Assembly: GCA_023953695.1 (NCBI GenBank)
Contig: JAMLJG010000017.1
Coordinates: 1 to 63,024, forward strand
DNA length: 63,024 nt
Direction: 5' to 3'
DNA from: Kiritimatiellia bacterium
GTDB lineage: Bacteria > Verrucomicrobiota > Kiritimatiellia > CAIVKH01
This document shows positions 28,540 through 37,489 of the stretch, in pieces; the stretch's first letter is position 1, and every line of letters starts with the position of its first letter. The position numbers and the translations under genes are program-made. The notes under the pieces were generated by a model that saw nothing but the letters and a program-made list of their open reading frames with translations, was not told the DNA's origin and searched no databases.

Positions 28540-29019
28540 ATGAAAAACCTCTGGGCGCCCTGGCGCATTGACTATATCCGCGCGCCGAAAGACGGACACT
28601 GCTTCCTCTGCGCCATGTTCAACGGCACCGAGGATGAGGAAACGTTTGTTCTCCATCGCGGCGCCACATGCGCGGTCGTGATGAACCGCTTCCCCTACAC
28701 CGGCGGCCACCTGATGATCTGCCCCTATCGCCACATCGCCAACTTCTCAGACCTCACGCGCGAGGAGCGGCTCGAAATCATGGACCTGACCGAAACCTCC
28801 ATGAACATCCTGCGCAGCGTAATGAACCCGCAAGGCTTCAACCTCGGCTATAACCTCGGAGAGGCGGCGGGCGCAGGGCTCAAAGAACACATTCATCAAC
28901 ACATCGTTCCGCGCTGGATCGGCGACACCAATATCATGCCCGTCCTCGGCGGGGTCACAGTGGTCCCTCAGGCAATGCGCGAGCTCTATCGCGAACTAAA
29001 ACCCAAATTCGATGCCTGA
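28540..29019 (+). CDS. HIT-family nucleotide hydrolase/transferase
   Basis: A 159-residue histidine-triad protein. The signature HIHQHIVPRW near residue 113 gives the catalytic triad, and an N-terminal CFLC pair (near residues 23-26) can hold zinc as in the Ap4A phosphorylase-like branch. The body is NRFPYTGGHLMICPYRH and FNLGYNLGEAAGAG. These enzymes cleave dinucleoside polyphosphates or AMP conjugates. The start at 28540 begins the conserved LWAPWR segment. Its 3' end overlaps phoH by 8 bp. Confidence 0.93.
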   Translation: MKNLWAPWRIDYIRAPKDGHCFLCAMFNGTEDEETFVLHRGATCAVVMNRFPYTGGHLMICPYRHIANFSDLTREERLEIMDLTETSMNILRSVMNPQGFNLGYNLGEAAGAGLKEHIHQHIVPRWIGDTNIMPVLGGVTVVPQAMRELYRELKPKFDA

Positions 29020-29986
29020 ACTCGTCCTCCATTTCGACAATCCGCGCGAGGCTCAGGAGATTCTTGGCCGACGAAATGAACTGCTGGCCCGCCTGCAACA
29101 GGCCTTCGGCGTCACCCTCATCTCGCGCGATTTGTGGGTCAAAATTGACGGGGCGGCCGAACAGGCCGAACGCGTCTGGAAACTCCTGGAAACGCTGCGC
29201 ATCGCGCGCCGCAAGGGCCTCGTTCTTCGCGACGCGGGCGTTGCCTATGCCGTGCAGGCCTTTCTCGATGGCCGAGAAGCCGAGCTGGAGCGCCTTTTCG
29301 AAAATCGAATTGATCTGGCGGACGCCAAAGCGCCGATCTTCGCCCGCACCTTCGGCCAACTGCGATACCTCGATGCCATGCGCTCCTGTGATTTCGTTTT
29401 CGGCATCGGCCCCGCCGGCACCGGCAAAACCTACCTCGCCATGGCAATGGCCGTCTCCAGCCTGCTCGCAGGCAAAGTGAGCCGCATCATTCTCACGCGC
29501 CCCGCCGTGGAGGCCGGCGAAAACCTTGGCTTTCTGCCCGGCGACCTCCAGCAAAAAGTGCTGCCCTACCTGCGCCCCCTCCACGATGCGCTCTACGACA
29601 TGATGCGACCCGACCAAATCGAGCGCAACACGGAGCGCGGCGTCATTGAGGCGGCCCCGCTCGCCTATATGCGCGGGCGCACACTGAACCACGCATTCGT
29701 CATCCTCGATGAAGCGCAGAACACCACACAAGAACAGATGCTCATGTTCCTCACCCGCCTGGGCTTCGATTCGCAATGCGTCATCACCGGCGACACATCC
29801 CAAATTGACCTCCCCGGCAACAAGAGTTCCGGCCTGCTCGAAGCCCAGCGCACCCTGCGCGATGTCGAAGGCATCGCCATCGTCGAGCTGAGCGAAGCCG
29901 ATGTCGTGCGACATCCCCTCGTCCAGAAAATCATCCACGCCTACCGCCTCGACCGAGAGTCCAACTCCACCGCGCACCGGAGATAG
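29012..29986 (+). CDS. PhoH family ATPase (PhoH-like, YbeZ type)
   Basis: A 324-residue P-loop protein. A small N-terminal KH-like region (residues 1-70) precedes the ATPase core: Walker A GPAGTGKT at 133-140, AGENLGFLPGDLQQK, Walker B FVILDEAQNTT near 230-240, and GDTSQIDLP. In many bacteria phoH (ybeZ) is adjacent to ybeY and is thought to work with it in ribosomal RNA maturation, and the same order is seen here. Length is typical. Confidence 0.95.
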   Translation: MPELVLHFDNPREAQEILGRRNELLARLQQAFGVTLISRDLWVKIDGAAEQAERVWKLLETLRIARRKGLVLRDAGVAYAVQAFLDGREAELERLFENRIDLADAKAPIFARTFGQLRYLDAMRSCDFVFGIGPAGTGKTYLAMAMAVSSLLAGKVSRIILTRPAVEAGENLGFLPGDLQQKVLPYLRPLHDALYDMMRPDQIERNTERGVIEAAPLAYMRGRTLNHAFVILDEAQNTTQEQMLMFLTRLGFDSQCVITGDTSQIDLPGNKSSGLLEAQRTLRDVEGIAIVELSEADVVRHPLVQKIIHAYRLDRESNSTAHRR

Positions 29987-30024
29987 TCATCAAAACGAAA
30001 ATCCTCATCGCTCAGCCGCGCCGC

Positions 30025-30522
30025 GTGGCCCCCATCAACACCACGCGACTCCGGACGCTCGCCGTGTGGCTTCTCGAACGCGCAGCCCAGGAGAAGCCCG
30101 GCTTCCTGCTCGCCGAGCTCTCGATCGCCCTGGTGAACGACGACATCATTGCCCCGCTCAACGAACAGTTCATGCGGCACACAGGCGCAACCGATGTCAT
30201 CAGCTTTCTGCTCACGCCTCCACCCGGTCAGGAACGTGCCAGCGGCGAACTCGTCATCAACCTGCAGCGCGCACGGGAAGAAGCAATCCGGCGCCGCGGC
30301 AACCCCAACCGCGAACTCGCCTGGTATCTCGCGCACGGAATCAATCATCTCACCGGCGCAACGGATCGAACACCCGCACAGCGCGCCACCATGCACAAGC
30401 GGGAGAAACGCTGGCTCAACGCCGCCGCCCGTGCAGGACTCCTCGCCGAACTTCTCCGCGCGGCACCCGCAGCCGCTCGCCCAACAAAGCGAGCGCGCGC
30501 CTCGCGAAAAAACGCGCCCTAA
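30025..30522 (+). CDS. ybeY: Endoribonuclease YbeY-like (rRNA maturation), variant metal site
   Basis: A protein of about 165 residues. YbeY matures 16S rRNA and takes part in ribosome quality control. The family motif is H-G-x2-H-L-x-G-x-D-H; here it reads [11 protein letters not shown], so H104 and H108 are kept but the third His is Asp (D114). VISFLL and SGELVINL, the other conserved strands, are present. GTG 30025 is the only canonical start, but homologous-looking sequence (KILIAQPRR) extends upstream in frame with no ATG, GTG or TTG before the phoH stop, so the N-terminus is uncertain. The basic Ala-rich C-terminal tail is unusual. Confidence 0.85.
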   Translation: MAPINTTRLRTLAVWLLERAAQEKPGFLLAELSIALVNDDIIAPLNEQFMRHTGATDVISFLLTPPPGQERASGELVINLQRAREEAIRRRGNPNRELAWYLAHGINHLTGATDRTPAQRATMHKREKRWLNAAARAGLLAELLRAAPAAARPTKRARASRKNAP

Positions 30523-31796
30523 CGAGTCGGAGGAACGATTCGTTCCATGCCGCCCATATACGGACGAATCGCCTCTGGCAAAATCACCGAGCCGTCTTCC
30601 TGCTGATTGTTCTCCAGGATTGCAACCATCAGGCGCGCCAATGCGACGCCCGACCCGTTGAGCGTGTGAACAAAAGTGGGCTTGCCCTCGGCGTTGCGAT
30701 AGCGGATACCCGCGCGCCGCGCCTGAAAATCCTCAAAATTGCTGCACGAAGAAACCTCAAGCCAGCCATTGTGCCCCGGCGCCCACAACTCAATGTCGTA
30801 ACACTTCGCGGCCGCAAAACTGAGATCGCCTGAACACAACTGCAACACGCGATAGTGCAGGCCCAGCTTCTTCAAAATGGCCTCCGCATGCCCCACCAGT
30901 TTCTCCAACTCGTCATACGACGTCGCAGGCTCGACAAAACGCACCATCTCCACCTTGTCGAACTGGTGCACGCGAATCAACCCTCGCGTCTCGCGACCGG
31001 CGGAGCCCGCCTCGCGACGGAAACACGGCGTGTAGGCCGCAAACGATACCGGCAGCGGGCGATCAATAATTTCATCGCGAAAATAGTTGGTCACCGGCAC
31101 CTCTGCCGTCGGAATCAACCACAGGTCGTCCACCTGCATGTGATACATGTCGTCCTTCATTTTCGGCAACTGGCCCGTGCCGGTCATGGACGCCGTGTTC
31201 ACGACAAACGGCGGCGACATTTCGTGATAGCCATGCTCCGTGGTGTGCACATCGAGCATGAATTGAATCAACGCGCGTTCCAACCGCGCCCCCGCCCCGA
31301 GATACAAAGGAAAGCCTGCGCCCGTCATCCGCGTCGCGCGTTCAAAGTCGAACAAGCCGAGCACATCGCCCAACTCAAAATGCGGGCGCGGCTTGAACGT
31401 GAACGAGCGGGGCGTCCCCTCGATTCGCACCACTTTGTTGTCCGCCGAATCGCGCCCCTCGGGCACGCTCGAATGCGGCAAATTCGGCACCGTTAGCCAA
31501 AGCGCCGCAAGCTGTTCCTCCACCTCCCGGACACGCTGATCCACGGCGGACACCTGATCGCCCAACGCCCGCATCTCCGCCATCACCGCCTCGACATCCT
31601 CGCCCTTCTTCTTGCGAATGCCGATCTCCTTCGAAACCGCATTGCGCCGGCTCTTCATCGCTTCGACTTCGCCCAGCAAGCGACGGCGCTCCGCATCCAG
31701 CGCCAATACGGCATCCAGATCAACAGGGGAATGTTTCCGGCGCAAGCCCTCCCGGACCTCCGCCTCATGGTCGCGCAAACGTTTGATATCGAGCAC
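30519..31796 (-). CDS. serS: Seryl-tRNA synthetase
   Basis: A 425-residue class II synthetase. The N-terminal coiled-coil arm (about residues 25-105) binds tRNA-Ser. Class II motif 2 is [20 protein letters not shown] and motif 3 is [18 protein letters not shown] near residues 380-397. The protein starts at a GTG ([10 protein letters not shown]), with no ATG nearby. It overlaps the convergent ybeY by 4 bp. Five bases upstream of its start is the stop of the lipoprotein gene, so they may be co-transcribed. Confidence 0.97.
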   Translation of the reverse strand: MLDIKRLRDHEAEVREGLRRKHSPVDLDAVLALDAERRRLLGEVEAMKSRRNAVSKEIGIRKKKGEDVEAVMAEMRALGDQVSAVDQRVREVEEQLAALWLTVPNLPHSSVPEGRDSADNKVVRIEGTPRSFTFKPRPHFELGDVLGLFDFERATRMTGAGFPLYLGAGARLERALIQFMLDVHTTEHGYHEMSPPFVVNTASMTGTGQLPKMKDDMYHMQVDDLWLIPTAEVPVTNYFRDEIIDRPLPVSFAAYTPCFRREAGSAGRETRGLIRVHQFDKVEMVRFVEPATSYDELEKLVGHAEAILKKLGLHYRVLQLCSGDLSFAAAKCYDIELWAPGHNGWLEVSSCSNFEDFQARRAGIRYRNAEGKPTFVHTLNGSGVALARLMVAILENNQQEDGSVILPEAIRPYMGGMERIVPPTR

Positions 31797-31801
31797 AGTC
31801 G

Positions 31802-32566
31802 TTACTCCCGAATCATGTTGTACGGATTGTCGGGATCCACGGGTATCCCCAGCTCAATCGCACGATTCTGCAAACGCAGCAGCCACGGCGGATCCAAATT
31901 GCGCCCGATTTGATCCAATTCGTCCATACTGGAATACATCGCCATCGCGCTCTGTGGATTCGGACTCAACTCCAGCCCCATCAGCGTCCCAATCCCGCGA
32001 ATCACCTGACGCTCCATGCGCCGCCCGAACGTTTCGGCATCCGCACCCTCTTCCATCAGATTCACATTCACCACCACCACGCGCAAATCCGGCCGATACA
32101 CCCCGTGATTCGGCAACGGCTTTTCACTGTGCAACAAAACAACCACACCCAAATCCTCGGGCGCCAGGCGCTTAGCCGCCGCTTCCGCCACTTCGTCAAA
32201 CGACTCCCCCTTCACATCCAGCGACTCCACCACCGGAACGGGAATCGCCAACTGCAACTCGCCCCAATTCTTGACCCGCTCCAAAATCTCCGCGCTCACC
32301 GGACCCGCCGTCGCCAACACCACCGGGTTGTGAACCTCCCGCGGCGCCACCTCCTCGGCAGAAGTCACCTCCTCCGGCGGCGCCACCTGCCGCGGCGCCT
32401 CCGTTGTTACCGCAGGCGCCTCGACCGCATTCGCATCCTGCAGCACGCCCTGTGACCCCACCGCCTCCGCATGTTCCACCAAATCCGTCGCGACCACAGC
32501 CTCCTCAGCCGCCCCGCAACCCAGAGCCAACAAAGGAAACACAGCCAAAAACAACCAATTCTTCAT
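31802..32566 (-). CDS. Lipoprotein resembling an archaemetzincin that has lost its zinc site
   Basis: A 254-residue protein with a lipobox (LALGC, Cys 17), a disordered Glu/Val/Pro linker (residues 20-85) and a folded domain. Residues 190-218 align without gaps to the archaemetzincin signature HExxHxxGxxHC-P-N-P-x-C-xM followed by S-S-x-x-E-x-D: here R190, T194, L200, S201 and S205 stand where three His and two Cys should be. The following [17 protein letters not shown] also fits the family. The overall fold looks kept and all metal ligands gone, so it should be a non-catalytic binding protein at the periplasmic face. The assignment is by eye. Confidence 0.7.
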   Translation of the reverse strand: MKNWLFLAVFPLLALGCGAAEEAVVATDLVEHAEAVGSQGVLQDANAVEAPAVTTEAPRQVAPPEEVTSAEEVAPREVHNPVVLATAGPVSAEILERVKNWGELQLAIPVPVVESLDVKGESFDEVAEAAAKRLAPEDLGVVVLLHSEKPLPNHGVYRPDLRVVVVNVNLMEEGADAETFGRRMERQVIRGIGTLMGLELSPNPQSAMAMYSSMDELDQIGRNLDPPWLLRLQNRAIELGIPVDPDNPYNMIRE

Positions 32567-32729
32567 CACACATCTCCGAAAGCGATGCAGTGTACGCAAT
32601 TCGGCACCGCAATCAAGACTCCGACGCCACAGCCGCACCCCATCGAAATCTTCCCCCCCCTCCGCACGCATGATTGACGGCGCGCCCGCACTCCGCTACA
32701 AGAGGAACCCAATCAAGACGCACACGCAT

Positions 32730-32815
32730 GCCGGAGTGGCGGAATGGCAGACGCGCTGGACTCAAAATCCAGTATCCTCAAAGATGTGTGGGTTCAAGTC
32801 CCACCTCCGGCACCA
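32730..32815 (+). tRNA. tRNA-Leu (anticodon CAA)
   Basis: A complete 86-nt tRNA with 7-bp acceptor stem GCCGGAG/CTCCGGC, A discriminator and encoded CCA. The anticodon stem CTGGA/TCCAG closes loop CTCAAAA, giving CAA, which reads UUG. A long variable arm confirms a class II tRNA. It lies 74 bp before tRNA-Gly. Confidence 0.96.
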
Positions 32816-32889
32816 CCTCATCAGACCCGCGCGCGCGATAAATCGAATTGCAATTCGCACCGCGATCTGCTCAATTGTTCCCACATCTC

Positions 32890-32963
32890 GCGGGTATAGT
32901 ACAATGGTAGTACGCGAGCTTCCCAAGCTTGATACGTGGGTTCGATTCCCACTACCCGCTCCA
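32890..32963 (+). tRNA. tRNA-Gly (anticodon CCC)
   Basis: A complete 74-nt tRNA with acceptor GCGGGTA/TACCCGC, encoded CCA, D-arm with TAGTACAATGGTAGTA and T-arm GTGGGTTCGATTCCCAC. The anticodon loop is TTCCCAA, so the anticodon is CCC, reading GGG. It is the last backbone feature before the restriction-modification island. Confidence 0.95.
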
Positions 32964-33176
32964 CTCTCTCGACGGCGCGATTTCCGCGACGGATTTCCAC
33001 GGCTCCGCGAACTCGACGACGATTTGCGGGATGGCATCTGCTCCCCCCCCGGCACGGCACGCTGGCCTCGCCATAGCCTCCGGCTAAGGCGGGATCGTTT
33101 TCGCGCGCGCGCGCGCGAAATCCTATCCATCAAGCGGCGTAGCCGCTTGTCCGAAAGAGTCGGAGCCCCTGTATTC
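32964..33176. repeat. Hairpin cluster at the left edge of the defence island
   Basis: No gene is seen in these 213 bp. Three inverted repeats are: 33069-33091 (CGCCATAGCC, 3-nt loop, GGCTAAGGCG, one A-A mismatch); 33098-33120, a (CG)8 run flanked by TTTT and AAA; and 33132-33148, a perfect 7-bp stem AAGCGGC-GTA-GCCGCTT. The last lies 28 bp beyond the hsdR stop and probably ends the defence operon, while the first could end the tRNA transcript. They also look like mobile intergenic palindromes. Confidence 0.65.
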
Positions 33177-36100
33177 TCATTTCGACCACTCCCCACAGAG
33201 AACCTCGGCCTGTTCGAGAACCAGTTCGGTGGCCCGAGCTTGCATGTCCGGCGGATAGCCGTACTTGCGCAGGACCCGTTTGACGAGCACACGGATGTGC
33301 GCTCGGGCGTTCTCCCGGACTTGCCAGTCTATGGTCACGCTCTGCTTCACCCGGTCGACCAGTTCCTGGGCAAGGAACCGGAGCTTCTCATCGCCGATGA
33401 CCTGCTTGGCGCTGTCGTTCTCGGCCAGTGCGTCGTAGAAGGCGACTTCATCGTCCGACAGCCTCATATCCTGCCCACGCGACTCGGCGATCCGCATCTC
33501 CTTTGCGATGCGTATCAGCTCGTCAATGACCTGGGCGGCTTCCAGGGCGCGGTTCTGGTACTTGCGGACCGCCTGTTCGAGCATCTCGGCAAATGAGCGC
33601 GCCTGCACCACGTTCTTGCGCATCCGCGTCTTGATCTCGTCGTTGATCAGCTTCTTCAACAGCTCAAGAGCGAGGTTGCGTTGCGGCAATCGCTGAACGT
33701 CGGCTAGAAACTCGTCCGACAGAATCGAGATGTCGGGCTTCTCCAGCCCGGCGGCGGCGAAGATGTCAACGACCTCGGTCGAGTAGACCGCCCGTGATAC
33801 AAGTTGCCGGATAGCCGACTCCATGTCGTCTGGCGATTTCTCGCTCTCGGACATGGTCACCTTGATCAGTGCCGAGCGAATCTCCTGGAACAGGCCGATC
33901 TCGTCTCGGATGGCCATCGCTCGCGGATTCGGAACCGCCAGTGCAAATGCCTTCGAAAGGTCGCCGACCGCCTGCACGAATCGCGTCTTGCCGTCATCCA
34001 AGCTGAGAACAAACTCCATCGCCTGCGCCACACCGCTCATGCGTTGGGCAGGGACTGCCTTCAAGATGGCCTTGTAGTCGAAGCCGTGCAGCAGATCACA
34101 CACCACCTCGTATTTCTCGACCATGACGGCTGCGGCCTGTTCCTGGTCGACGGTAGCCTGGCCCTTTCCGCCGCTGGCGGTGTACGTGTGCAGAGCGTGC
34201 TTGAGGGCGTCGGCAATTCCAAGGTAGTCCACGACCAGACCACCGGGCTTGTCTTTAAACACCCGGTTGACGCGGGCAATGGCCTGCATCAGGTTGTGCC
34301 CGTTCATCGGCTTGTCCAGGTACATCGTGTGCATGCTGGGACAATCGAATCCCGTCAGCCACATGTCGCGCACGATGACCAGTTTCAACCCGTCGGATGG
34401 GTCCTTGTACCTCTTGACGAGAGCCTCGCTGGCCAGCTTCGTACGGATGTGGGGTTGCCACTCGGCCTTGTCAGACGCCGAACCGCTCATGACGATCTTG
34501 ATCTGGCCCTTGGCGTCATCCGGGCTGTGCCACTGCGGGCGCAGCTTGATGATCGCATCGTACATCTCAACGCAGATGCGCCGCGACATGCAGACGATCA
34601 TCGCCTTGCCGTCCATCGCGTCGAGGCGTTTCTCGAAATGGTCCACGATGTCCTGCGCGACCAGGCGCACGCGCCTCTCGGTGCCGACCATCGCCTCGAG
34701 CGCCGCCCACTTGGTCTTGAGCTTGTTCTTCTCCGCTTCTTCTTCGCCCTCGGTGATCTCCTCGAACTCCGGATCGAGCTTCGGCTTTTCCTCTTCCTTC
34801 AGCTCTAGCTTGGCCAGGCGCGACTCGTAGTAGATCGGGACCGTCGCTCCATCATCGACCGCGCGAAGGATGTCGTACTTATCGATGTAATCGCCGAACA
34901 CCGCCGGGGTGTTCTTGTCGTCCAGTTCGATGGGCGTGCCTGTGAATCCGATGAATGACGCGCCGGGCAAAGCATCACGCAGGTATTTCGCCATGCCGTA
35001 CTTCATCTCGCCCGTCTTCTTGTCCATCTTGGCACTGAAGCCGTAATGGCTGCGATGGGCCTCGTCGGCGATCACCACGATGTTGCGCCGTTCGCTCAGC
35101 GCGTCCCCGCCCTCGAATTTCTGCAACGTGGTGAACACCACACCGCCGGACGCCACACGCAGGAGTTCCTTCAGGTGTTCCCGGCTCTCGGCCTGGACGG
35201 GCTTCTGCCGCAGCAGTTCGCTGTTGCTACTGAAAGTCCCGAAGAGCTGGTCGTCGAGGTCGTTGCGATCCGTGATGACCACCAGTGTCGGGTTCTCCAT
35301 CGCAGGGTGTTTGATAATCTTCCCGCCATAGAAGACCATCGCCAGGCTCTTGCCCGACCCCTGCGTGTGCCAGACGACTCCGATGCGCCGGTCACCGCCG
35401 GGCTGGCTGGCCTCCACGGTGCAGCCGACCGCCTTGTTGACCGCCCAGTACTGGTGATAGGCCGCTGCCTTCTTGGCAATCGTCTTGCCGTCATCCTCGA
35501 ACGTGATGAAGTTCATCACGTAGTCCAGGAACCGCCGCTTCTCGAAGATGCCCTTGACCAGCACTTCGAGTTGTACGGCGCTCTTTGGCGCGAGGGCTGT
35601 CCCATCGGTCGTCCGCCAGGGCTGGAAGCGATCCCAACCGGATGTCAACGTGCCCGCCTTCGCTGCGAAGCCGTCGGAGATGATCAGCGTCTCGTTGAAG
35701 ACGAATATCGATGGGATCTCCATCTTGTACGTCTGGAGCTGGTTGAAGGCATGGCGGATCGTTGCCTTCTCCTCTGCGGGGTTCTTCAGCTCGATAACGG
35801 CGAGCGGCAGGCCATTGACGAACACCACCACATCCGGGCGGCGATTCTTGCGATCCTCGATGACCGTGAACTGGTTGACGACCAGGAACTCGTTCTGGTC
35901 AATCTTCGCCGGATCACGCTGGATCAGCCACACCTTGCCGGGCCGCTCCCGACCATTATCGCGCCAGGAGACATCCACGCCATCGGTCAGCATCCTGTGA
36001 AACGCTCGGTTGTTGACGACCAGGTCCGGGCTATCCGTCCGCGTGACCTGCCGGATCGCATCCTCGATGACCTCGTCCGGCATGCCGGGGTTGATTCGGC

Positions 36101-36269
36101 GCAGCGCGTCCTGCAAACGCCGTAGCAAGACCACCTGAGCATAGTCCGTTCGCTCGGGAGCGTCGCCGTCGGGCGCGATGGATGGTCCGTGGACATACTC
36201 GTAGCCAAGACCCCGGAAATAGTCGACGGTCACGCTCTCAAACTGGGCCTCGTCGAGGTTCCCGGTCAT
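33177..36269 (-). CDS. hsdR: Type I restriction-modification enzyme, restriction (R) subunit
   Basis: A 1030-residue HsdR. The N-terminal nuclease domain has the PD-(D/E)xK set D146...E160-L-K162 (VIELKNP). The translocase follows: Walker A HTQGSGKS at 301-308, DEAH box 402-405 ([10 protein letters not shown]), GFTGTPIE, and the helicase C-terminal block [20 protein letters not shown]. The C-terminal 250 residues are the helical region that docks onto the methylase. All catalytic parts are intact. It cuts unmethylated DNA after ATP-driven translocation. Its start overlaps the DUF1828-like stop by 4 bp, so it is the last gene of the operon and translationally coupled to the accessory module. 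Confidence 0.97.
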   Translation of the reverse strand: MTGNLDEAQFESVTVDYFRGLGYEYVHGPSIAPDGDAPERTDYAQVVLLRRLQDALRRINPGMPDEVIEDAIRQVTRTDSPDLVVNNRAFHRMLTDGVDVSWRDNGRERPGKVWLIQRDPAKIDQNEFLVVNQFTVIEDRKNRRPDVVVFVNGLPLAVIELKNPAEEKATIRHAFNQLQTYKMEIPSIFVFNETLIISDGFAAKAGTLTSGWDRFQPWRTTDGTALAPKSAVQLEVLVKGIFEKRRFLDYVMNFITFEDDGKTIAKKAAAYHQYWAVNKAVGCTVEASQPGGDRRIGVVWHTQGSGKSLAMVFYGGKIIKHPAMENPTLVVITDRNDLDDQLFGTFSSNSELLRQKPVQAESREHLKELLRVASGGVVFTTLQKFEGGDALSERRNIVVIADEAHRSHYGFSAKMDKKTGEMKYGMAKYLRDALPGASFIGFTGTPIELDDKNTPAVFGDYIDKYDILRAVDDGATVPIYYESRLAKLELKEEEKPKLDPEFEEITEGEEEAEKNKLKTKWAALEAMVGTERRVRLVAQDIVDHFEKRLDAMDGKAMIVCMSRRICVEMYDAIIKLRPQWHSPDDAKGQIKIVMSGSASDKAEWQPHIRTKLASEALVKRYKDPSDGLKLVIVRDMWLTGFDCPSMHTMYLDKPMNGHNLMQAIARVNRVFKDKPGGLVVDYLGIADALKHALHTYTASGGKGQATVDQEQAAAVMVEKYEVVCDLLHGFDYKAILKAVPAQRMSGVAQAMEFVLSLDDGKTRFVQAVGDLSKAFALAVPNPRAMAIRDEIGLFQEIRSALIKVTMSESEKSPDDMESAIRQLVSRAVYSTEVVDIFAAAGLEKPDISILSDEFLADVQRLPQRNLALELLKKLINDEIKTRMRKNVVQARSFAEMLEQAVRKYQNRALEAAQVIDELIRIAKEMRIAESRGQDMRLSDDEVAFYDALAENDSAKQVIGDEKLRFLAQELVDRVKQSVTIDWQVRENARAHIRVLVKRVLRKYGYPPDMQARATELVLEQAEVLCGEWSK

Positions 36270-37030
36270 GCTGCAAGTTCCTCCCGGATCTGCTCGCGTT
36301 CACTCCACTTGACCGGGTTCACATCGTAATTCCGCAAGGCATCGAGAACTGTTGTCGAAATCGGATTCTCAAGGTCGTTAAGGAAGGCATAAGCCTTGGA
36401 ATCGGGCGGACGCACTTCCTTGGTGTCAATCCATGAGAATGCAACAGCCTGTGCCGTGTCGCGATTCGGGCGGTTGATGGTCTGGATAATCCGTTCCGGT
36501 TGCCGCCGGGATTTTGGGATCACGAAGTCGAACAGGTGGTCGTATCCGGTCTTGCCTGTGAACTTGACCTTGGGCGTGTACCGGATGTCATGCACATCAA
36601 GCCACGCTACCACGTCCTCGTAAAACAGGCTGGCGACCATGGGAACCGACAGATAGAACATGTCGTTTACCGCGAGCATCGCCTGGACCAGATTGTGTTT
36701 CCGCAGCGCAAATTTGTCAGGCGAGGCATGCACCTCAAGTCGCTGATCCTGCAACTGTACCCCGAACCCGTTCAACGTCATCTTGAGCAGGTCTTGCCGC
36801 TTGGGGCTATTCAGTTTGCATCCCGTCTGCTCCAAGTCACCGATGGTCTGACCGTCGTCGGTCAGCACATACGAGCCGTTTTCTTTTCGGGCGTAGATTT
36901 GGAGATAGTCATTGTTTCGGTCGAGATAGGGTGTCGTGATTTCGACCCAGTCATCCACCTGCCGTAGTTGCGTCTTGTCCTTGAGCCATGCCAGATAGGC
37001 ATCCAACAGCTTCTGTACATCTTGAATCAT
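36266..37030 (-). CDS. DUF1828/DUF1829-like domain protein, accessory gene of the defence operon
   Basis: A 254-residue protein, probably cytoplasmic. The first 100 residues look like DUF1828 ([38 protein letters not shown]) and the second half like DUF1829 ([20 protein letters not shown], then [10 protein letters not shown] and AVAFSWID). These domains occur in mobile and defence loci but have no established reaction that I know of. The conserved Asp and Lys in the second half recall a PD-(D/E)xK-like core, a weak inference. Its ATG overlaps the DUF6978-like stop as ATGA, and its own stop overlaps hsdR, so it is locked between them. Confidence 0.78.
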   Translation of the reverse strand: MIQDVQKLLDAYLAWLKDKTQLRQVDDWVEITTPYLDRNNDYLQIYARKENGSYVLTDDGQTIGDLEQTGCKLNSPKRQDLLKMTLNGFGVQLQDQRLEVHASPDKFALRKHNLVQAMLAVNDMFYLSVPMVASLFYEDVVAWLDVHDIRYTPKVKFTGKTGYDHLFDFVIPKSRRQPERIIQTINRPNRDTAQAVAFSWIDTKEVRPPDSKAYAFLNDLENPISTTVLDALRNYDVNPVKWSEREQIREELAA

Positions 37031-37476
37031 GTAAATAGCCCCCTCTCGATCATCGGCGGATTTGTTATGTTGCAGAACCGCATGAAATCCTCCAGCGTTC
37101 CCCACAGGTCACCCGTGCGCGGGAACGTCTCTACCGGGACGGGTACAGCCCACTTGTGACCGTATCCTTCACGATAAACATGCAGGTGTGGACAGGCGAC
37201 CTCGGTATCGTCCGGGTTCCGGTGCGGCGGACCACCAAAGTCCAAACGAACCAGAACGACAACCTGGCGGGCACGGTTCTGGTACTTGCCGCGCAGCAGG
37301 TCAATTCGCCCCCGGCTGATGTCCAAGAGGAACTGCTCTCGTTTATCCAAGGACTGAAGAGGCAGACTCAGCGACTGTCCATTTATTGGAAAATCGCTCC
37401 GCTCGTCCGATACGCGGTGCTTCTCCATCGCGATCAGCGCGTCCGCTTCGGGCTGCGTTAGGTTCATGTCGGCCAT
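37027..37476 (-). CDS. Small DUF6978-like protein, accessory gene of the defence operon
   Basis: A 149-residue protein without signal peptide or membrane segment. The N-terminus ([17 protein letters not shown]) is helical, the middle is beta-rich ([32 protein letters not shown]), and a His/Asn-rich block follows ([21 protein letters not shown]). I read it as DUF6978-like from memory, with moderate trust. AGGAAA lies before the ATG at 37476. It begins 13 bp after the reverse transcriptase stop and overlaps the DUF1828-like start by 4 bp, so the two small proteins are probably made in equal amounts and may bind one another. Confidence 0.72.
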   Translation of the reverse strand: MADMNLTQPEADALIAMEKHRVSDERSDFPINGQSLSLPLQSLDKREQFLLDISRGRIDLLRGKYQNRARQVVVLVRLDFGGPPHRNPDDTEVACPHLHVYREGYGHKWAVPVPVETFPRTGDLWGTLEDFMRFCNITNPPMIERGLFT

Positions 37477-37489
37477 AAGATTTCCTCGC

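Noticed and set aside
33804..36125. Long plus-strand frames opposite hsdR
   Set aside because: Antisense shadows of an intact, motif-complete hsdR.
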